Below are positions 8,101-9,729 of a stretch of DNA of 9,729 bases, piece by piece; positions within the stretch are counted from its first letter, which is position 1; each line of letters begins with the position of its first letter. The position numbers and the translations under genes are program-made. The stretch lies in NCBI GenBank assembly GCA_023247935.1, contig JAHFFM010000062.1:1-9729 (forward strand). The letters are read 5' to 3'. This DNA comes from Candidatus Omnitrophota bacterium. GTDB lineage: Bacteria; Omnitrophota; Gorgyraeia; 2-02-FULL-51-18. Below the pieces are notes generated by a model. That model did no database searches and was not told the DNA's origin. It worked only from the letters and a program-made list of their open reading frames with translations.

Positions 8101-9729
8101 GCGAACCCTTTAATTCATTTAATAATTGCAAACCCAAAGGATTGGTCTCTTCGCTATTAAAAACCTCCAAAGCAGATCTGATATTTTTTCGGACCTTTTC
8201 TGGAAGCGTGTCGCCAACATCCCTAATAGAAGAATTTGATTTAAATGTAATTCCGGTGTTACTCGGAGGTTCCATAAATTCATCAATTTCACTGACATCG
8301 CTATTCTGGTTCACTTCATCCTCACTGGCCGGGGGATAATCCTCAAATGACTTGATAACCCCGCGCACCAAGTTGGCAGCGGCTTGGCTCTGTCTAAGTA
8401 ATTCTGATGCTTCCGCGACCTGATGCCGCATGTACTCATAAGATCCCTGATGATCAGAAATCGAAGCGGTTTCGGAAATCTCAACCGAAGGGGAATTCTT
8501 CAAAAAGATTTCAAAATAGTCCTTCGCTTCTCCAACAACCTCCGCCAAACTATCCGCGGAAATTGTTTGGTTTTTGGACAAAACCTGTTTGAAATTTCTA
8601 AGAGTAGGGAGGACACCCACAAGAAATTCAGTGAGTAGTTTAAAAGACGTGGCTTCATCGCCTGGTTTTCTCACCCATAACCAATCTTGCTTCCGTTGCA
8701 ATCTACCCTCTAATGATAAAAAATCCAAAAAAATCTCCTGGGCAAGCGTCACTTTATGTTCATCGGGTGGCAAGGATAAAAAATCTCCAATTCTGTTATC
8801 CAGGCGCTCCAGGGCCTGATACATATTTTGCACACCGTCAAAATTCCTGAAACTATACTTTGGATTGCTAATCCTGGGGCGGCGAAAATAGTTGAAAATT
8901 TCCTCCTTGTCGCGGTCAGGGAAGTTAGCCATTCGGGCCCCGTCACGCGACACGGTTTCGGCAGCGATGGTTTTGTTGGAAGGGATCTGACCCCCAATAA
9001 ACGCTTGAATCGCCCCGATGAAACCTCCCGTAGCCAGCGCTATCGCATAAGTCGCCATAGCGGCCGGAACATCCCCGGTGCCGTTATTAATCACAATGGA
9101 AAACCCTGCCCAGAGCGGGATTCTATACCTCATCGCCCCGTTCCAAAATCCTGACCGGATGGTTTGGAATAAAGTTTTGCTTGTCTGATCCGCGAGGCGG
9201 GCCCCATGGATCGATGGGGTTCCAATAGAAGATTGCTTCGCCCCCTCGGAATAACCATAGTAAACTTGTGTCCATTCCACATCTCTGCTGGACTCTTTCT
9301 TCTCGAATGGAAGCAAAATTCCTAAATCCACAAGGTCGTACAAATCTTTTTGGGCATCTTGAAATTTAGAACTTGTGACAGTTTCGTAGTCAATCAGCGT
9401 AAGCCGGTTTCTAAGGGCCTTCCCATTTAACTGTTGACTCTCTTTGATTTTTTTAAAATTTTCCATCGCTCGCGCAACTCGATTAGGCCGTGAAACCACC
9501 GCATCCTCGTCATACCGCAGGATGGCCCATATTTTTTTCGAAAAATCCGTTTCGCTGTCCAAAAATTTTACTATTTTTCCAAAACTTTCCTTCGCTTGCA
9601 ATGCCTCGGTTGGCGTATAAGTTTTCTTCCCCACCGATACCTGATGGATCTTGCTCCATTTTAATTTTGTCCCGTCAATCAGGCTCACAACGGCGTCCAT
9701 GGATTCAGGAATATTGTCTACATGCAGAG
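2192..9729 (-). CDS. Giant multidomain protein with two kinase-like domains and an EEP nuclease/phosphatase domain (5' end outside window)
   Basis: This single frame runs 2,502 codons from the first in-window ATG (9700) to a TAA at 2192-2194. It stays open for nine more codons to the window edge, and that ATG has no ribosome binding site, so the true start is probably further upstream. Modules, numbered from that ATG: weak winged-helix-like segment (90-152), hydrophobic cassette (190-240), long helical stretch with an acidic linker (456-477), kinase-like domain with HRN in place of HRD (800-1060), EEP domain (1195-1470), flagellin-IN-like element (1491-1550), second kinase-like domain (1700-1925), duplicated TPR-like helices (2006-2180), and an unknown C-terminal domain. 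The motif [GA]AR[LM]A recurs six times, mostly near module borders. Function is unknown. A secreted or surface effector, a polyprotein, or a host-interaction factor are possibilities, and no signal peptide can be assessed. The uninterrupted frame and matching domains show it is real coding sequence. Confidence 0.93.
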   Translation of the reverse strand, partial: LHVDNIPESMDAVVSLIDGTKLKWSKIHQVSVGKKTYTPTEALQAKESFGKIVKFLDSETDFSKKIWAILRYDEDAVVSRPNRVARAMENFKKIKESQQLNGKALRNRLTLIDYETVTSSKFQDAQKDLYDLVDLGILLPFEKKESSRDVEWTQVYYGYSEGAKQSSIGTPSIHGARLADQTSKTLFQTIRSGFWNGAMRYRIPLWAGFSIVINNGTGDVPAAMATYAIALATGGFIGAIQAFIGGQIPSNKTIAAETVSRDGARMANFPDRDKEEIFNYFRRPRISNPKYSFRNFDGVQNMYQALERLDNRIGDFLSLPPDEHKVTLAQEIFLDFLSLEGRLQRKQDWLWVRKPGDEATSFKLLTEFLVGVLPTLRNFKQVLSKNQTISADSLAEVVGEAKDYFEIFLKNSPSVEISETASISDHQGSYEYMRHQVAEASELLRQSQAAANLVRGVIKSFEDYPPASEDEVNQNSDVSEIDEFMEPPSNTGITFKSNSSIRDVGDTLPEKVRKNIRSALEVFNSEETNPLGLQLLNELKGSPYGAGLIKKRQSLMRELGNAAEEWGRLDEEWASFSGVGYLIALPGKIDVPEKIRSVERKIKWEYVAAFENMQREAARFHLPEEYTALANRLFILREAFQRFSGGGFESLKDKIFNELRSENLERQPRDADTKSHFVKEYGADLWQKLTVNLPETARKLLNDMSSQEDAWRAEANKLRLSSKNKNKPPSEPNAARLASGVWSVPGVEFDEMDADFKNWLNDNKEGIDASDKNDLEEILSADESRLAEVMAQNSNVYIQPREAESNGKEGRTVYLRLRRPFGEIPVLRLKAVRPRENEDGSQTYSLGRDGISARPITVDDEGNLKVLESYEHLFGGATRESIGKEYGIMLEANDTKFVTTDKPLLLGTFLNKTFEGEAVGFMIAGMKDFDKRGSGFVAIEKTGPGEEEFEKLVQIAGIEPGPVYHPEILSRQDSEKFYEELGRSFRAYHDAGLFHRNAILGNIGAEIVDGKFKRIILRDLTGSVKRSSYEHVSPKNKQRVEIANRLLDIVKILYPITLETKKEQHGDGDDWDERIEYQYLIRAFFRGYFNDVQTESAENKSRFDQILKDCGPDGMPGQIDILLGKNRASQDFLVLNEKTPFLGSLWTELQRILPPASGAAAAWLAVIEWIKKIIGFSDPFLTISQAGGNPKVDGLKKEARGKGYLGIMTVNLLKAGRTKKIDEIEEIQEKGSLDRVDRFAQMLKRHEPALVAMQEDFKVGAYDAADRIIKITENRYQKIEYFEPKLNKPTVEAGLAFLYDLSRLELVAGSEIRQVLGIRGYLLSVRFRDKLTGKEFIAMTIHLEPNPNADEERRNKIDDILKFFQKNSDVPVVITGDFNPANQREFLKIKNTQMKNASFQEASETNIYTADPTNPLTVEIRKSVQNRSAREAAVSKPLKKTTLGVFSRGLKAIYAGLFNDPNDETISDHYPRLTYFSFENLSDVTEGARLAVQLEKGQGPDEILINGRSIHITTAEETAEKINEALKYLGSDPIFKAVAIPKSQEIRFLANSEGYADIDTEDMPSIGERPKIQQALEEVGLKVEIKNQILSVVGENGKRYFSVSRGHPSRVIPQIARAMAMTPETTKKSFLIFPFGSGARILWGGRMEVVKFSEASAIMNRDEVLKKLQRVLQPIPFASALSRMFKGVTYDQLKSWDDELRTQSRDPGVKNFHLNEIDKYNLFFVGKGLDFMVFSSPSLRGLIENDDGVFETTKEPAYVVKIERFGQKKSSSGSGVSSPRKTFDEQLATAKMLRKGSKHFASPTFATYISLPKSSTNQSIENVRVMVLSTVNIFGNEIRKREPTEATQEEERQFAAFLKNLFTAGFVDADPRWDNVGVYNEMPKKGMRLVDFSFVYPLPQDVDLNSFLKERPNLPNSLSIGEFFMLNISSNFGNAFFQELFGEVLTQEEASNLRADIINFRAIVDRAKSIMHQNMSPKEKEAEFVRFIRADGIGQEFDLWIDRLAKVIKSSQSAARLAWMSHANFAKQEFERAVSAAKEGKLDDALEIAKKAKNTATAAGHESSPIQLLSRIEVFMKTIQKIKDVGGVYEDVPDKPLNAAGVENLAPGQVYEGRFDKVSSHGASAQRFLAQALAYEDQGDFSKAVQWADLAQKTAVETGHDNYHVNVASAASDLKKRHPEVQPVSEIPKKEGARLAQKTTVNSEARFERVFGERLARRWMNRKQALSLLENGWIPEACAVGNKLADFVPIDNNKKAKALLRVESGEARVYSFENGKPNLLAAARLRDTAVQAARRVDVLEDEILSNELTFLFLRAQKTAKDAAGYRNPNAKIFYNPVKIDLRITVPEDFAEERKEELRRWVRTIQDIVGGEVSVQFASLGETFDVVPDAAIIDSGVLSGKFLNRSHGHGISIVADGPFDESTASLIPRIIFAVLTARLNAPTEQLKGLWGILRDNPSVDLSPKTFSAIKEVPPNAQVQVYRDNYACRKISAAWNKAIAAVRNALAAIGSAA
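2195..3151 (-). other. C-terminal domain of the giant protein, unrecognised
   Basis: Residues 2184-2502 begin right after the last GARLA motif. They hold a charged helical part (to about 2300), then a mixed alpha/beta part with strands KIDLRITVPEDF, GEVSVQFASLG, AAIIDSGVL and HGHGISIVADGPFD, and end in an Ala-rich amphipathic helix AWNKAIAAVRNALAAIGSAA. I recognise no family. The terminal helix could be a secretion or docking tail, but nothing in the sequence proves this. Confidence 0.5.
3161..3685 (-). other. Duplicated TPR-like helical repeat of the giant protein
   Basis: Two related blocks lie 99 residues apart: KEGKLDDALEIAKKAKN followed by TATAAGHESS (G2031), and DQGDFSKAVQWADLAQKT followed by AVETGHDNY (G2130). 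Each has a G-x3-[DK]-A helix-turn-helix pattern as in TPR units and ends in [AT]GH. An AARLA motif (2005-2009) precedes the pair and a GARLA motif (2183-2187) follows it. The role is likely protein binding. Confidence 0.6.
3926..4603 (-). other. Kinase-like domain 2 of the giant protein, key residues kept
   Basis: Residues 1700-1925 show a Gly-loop-like turn FVGKGLDFMVF (G1717, G1719), the beta-3 strand AYVVKIER (Lys1752), a helix with Glu1776 as possible Lys partner, a hinge-like strand RVMVLSTVN, the catalytic loop GFVDADPRWDNVGV (Asp1861 and Asn1866, with the HRD to N spacing of five) and LVDFSFVY (Asp1882, in the place of DFG). A Ser-rich insert, KKSSSGSGVSSPRK, follows beta-3. Unlike domain 1, all four catalytic residues are present, so phosphotransfer is plausible. 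It looks closer to atypical bacterial kinases than to eukaryote-like Ser/Thr kinases. Confidence 0.6.
5051..5230 (-). other. Flagellin-IN-like beta element of the giant protein
   Basis: Residues 1491-1550 read as the short beta-alpha-beta pattern seen in flagellin IN motifs and in hook-cap proteins: a strand ILINGRSIHIT, a helix AEETAEKINEAL with the diagnostic INxAL, a strand FKAVAIP, then EIRFLANSEGYADI. It starts about ten residues after a GARLA motif. The likeness is by pattern only, and other small beta-grasp-like elements could look the same. Confidence 0.4.
5291..6118 (-). other. Endonuclease/exonuclease/phosphatase (EEP) domain of the giant protein
   Basis: Residues 1195-1470 carry the catalytic motifs of the EEP (DNase I-like) superfamily in order: MTVNLL (Asn1202), LVAMQED (Glu1246, metal ligand), a GLAFLYD strand, TIHLEPNPNADEERR (His1333), VVITGDFNPA (Asp1368, Asn1370) and the terminal ISDHYP (Asp1459, His1460). 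Members cleave phosphodiester or phosphomonoester bonds in nucleic acids, sphingomyelin or inositol phosphates with Mg2+. All principal residues are kept, so activity is expected. The substrate cannot be read from the sequence. A GARLA motif follows its last strand by about ten residues. Confidence 0.88.
6521..7303 (-). other. Kinase-like domain 1 of the giant protein, catalytic Asp replaced by Asn
   Basis: Residues 800-1060 follow the order of a protein-kinase fold. IPVLRLKAV fits strand beta-3 with Lys821, EAVGFMIAGM fits beta-5 and the hinge, and AYHDAGLFHRNAILGN fits the catalytic loop, with IILRDLTGS in the place of DFG (Asp1010). In the catalytic loop the pattern H-R-D-x4-N reads H986-R987-N988-x4-N993: the base Asp is Asn. 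A weakly active enzyme or a pseudokinase is therefore likely. No clear Gly-rich loop is seen. The assignment rests on motif spacing only. Confidence 0.55.
8981..9133 (-). other. Hydrophobic, membrane-like cassette of the giant protein
   Basis: Residues 190-240 contain a short apolar stretch (RIPLWAGFSIVI, 193-204) and a longer Ala/Gly/Ile-rich one (about 212-237, uncharged apart from its borders) that is long enough to span a membrane. A GARLA motif (166-170) and a GARMA motif (254-258) bracket it at nearly equal distances. It could be a membrane anchor or a helical hairpin. The rest of the visible protein is mostly soluble in character. Confidence 0.5.
9245..9433 (-). other. Winged-helix-like segment of the giant protein (tentative)
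   Basis: Residues 90-152 hold short helices ending in KDLYDLVDLGILLPF, then a strand-turn-strand ending in VYYGYS. This resembles the recognition helix and wing of bacterial winged-helix domains, where a helix with a DL..LV..GIL pattern leads into a hairpin. No further DNA-binding signature is visible, so this is only a fold-level suggestion. Confidence 0.3.

Larger units (their letters stand above)
3140..9205 (-). repeat. Dispersed [GA]-A-R-[LM]-A motif in the giant protein, six copies
   Basis: The copies are GARLA at residues 166 (9191-9205), GARMA at 254 (8927-8941), AARLA at 725 (7514-7528), GARLA at 1478 (5255-5269), AARLA at 2005 (3674-3688) and GARLA at 2183 (3140-3154). Their neighbours are similar (HGARLADQ, EGARLAVQ, EGARLAQK). 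Codons differ at nearly every copy (for example GGGGCCCGCCTCGCG against GGTGCGCGGTTGGCA), so the likeness is kept at protein level and not by recent DNA duplication. Most copies sit at or near inferred module borders. Confidence 0.75.

Noticed and set aside
9698..9700. ATG at 9700 as the true start of the giant protein
   Set aside because: There is no Shine-Dalgarno sequence before it and the frame stays open for nine more codons to the window edge, so the start is more likely outside.
1..9729. CRISPR arrays, insertion sequences or integrases
   Set aside because: No regularly spaced direct repeats, transposase-like frames or terminal inverted repeats with target duplications were seen on either strand.

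Overview
The window is bacterial, compact and coded entirely on the minus strand. Read in the direction of transcription, from the right edge to the left, it holds: (1) a giant open frame from the window edge down to 2192, at least 2,511 codons and still open at the edge; (2) a pirin/YhhW-family gene (1467-2165); (3) an NfsB-type nitroreductase (701-1351); (4) tRNA-Gly(UCC); (5) tRNA-Thr(GGU); (6) the first 109 codons of tuf (EF-Tu), cut by the left edge. No stretch over 300 bases lacks a gene.

The order tRNA-Gly(UCC), tRNA-Thr(GGU), tuf matches the glyT-thrT-tufB end of the E. coli tufB operon, so this is a chromosomal core locus with accessory genes directly upstream. The tRNAs carry no encoded CCA. 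Between them lie a stack of small GC-rich hairpins and a near-perfect vegetative promoter (TTGACA, 16 bases, TATAAT) that should drive tRNA-Thr plus tuf apart from tRNA-Gly. The moderate base composition, hairpin-rich spacers and giant multidomain gene suggest an uncultured candidate-phylum lineage. Omnitrophota is my best guess because that phylum is known for giant reading frames, but this rests on gestalt and not on a phylogenetic marker analysis.

The giant protein is the notable object. Residues here count from the first in-window ATG at 9700. It appears to be built from modules: a weak winged-helix-like segment (about 90-152), a hydrophobic membrane-like cassette (190-240), a long helical stretch (255-720), a kinase-like domain whose catalytic Asp reads Asn (about 800-1060), an endonuclease/exonuclease/phosphatase (EEP) domain with all main catalytic residues (about 1195-1470), a flagellin-IN-like beta element (1491-1550), a second kinase-like domain with its key residues kept (about 1700-1925), a duplicated TPR-like helical repeat (about 2006-2180), and an unrecognised C-terminal domain (2184-2502). 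A short motif, [GA]-A-R-[LM]-A, recurs six times, mostly at or near inferred module borders and with different synonymous codons each time. That points to a protein-level signal or linker, possibly a processing site.

The pirin gene after it appears to have its own extended -10 promoter with a predicted start on the A of its ATG, so its mRNA is probably leaderless. Pirin and nitroreductase are both redox or detoxification-type enzymes. An inverted repeat separates them and may act as terminator, attenuator or operator.
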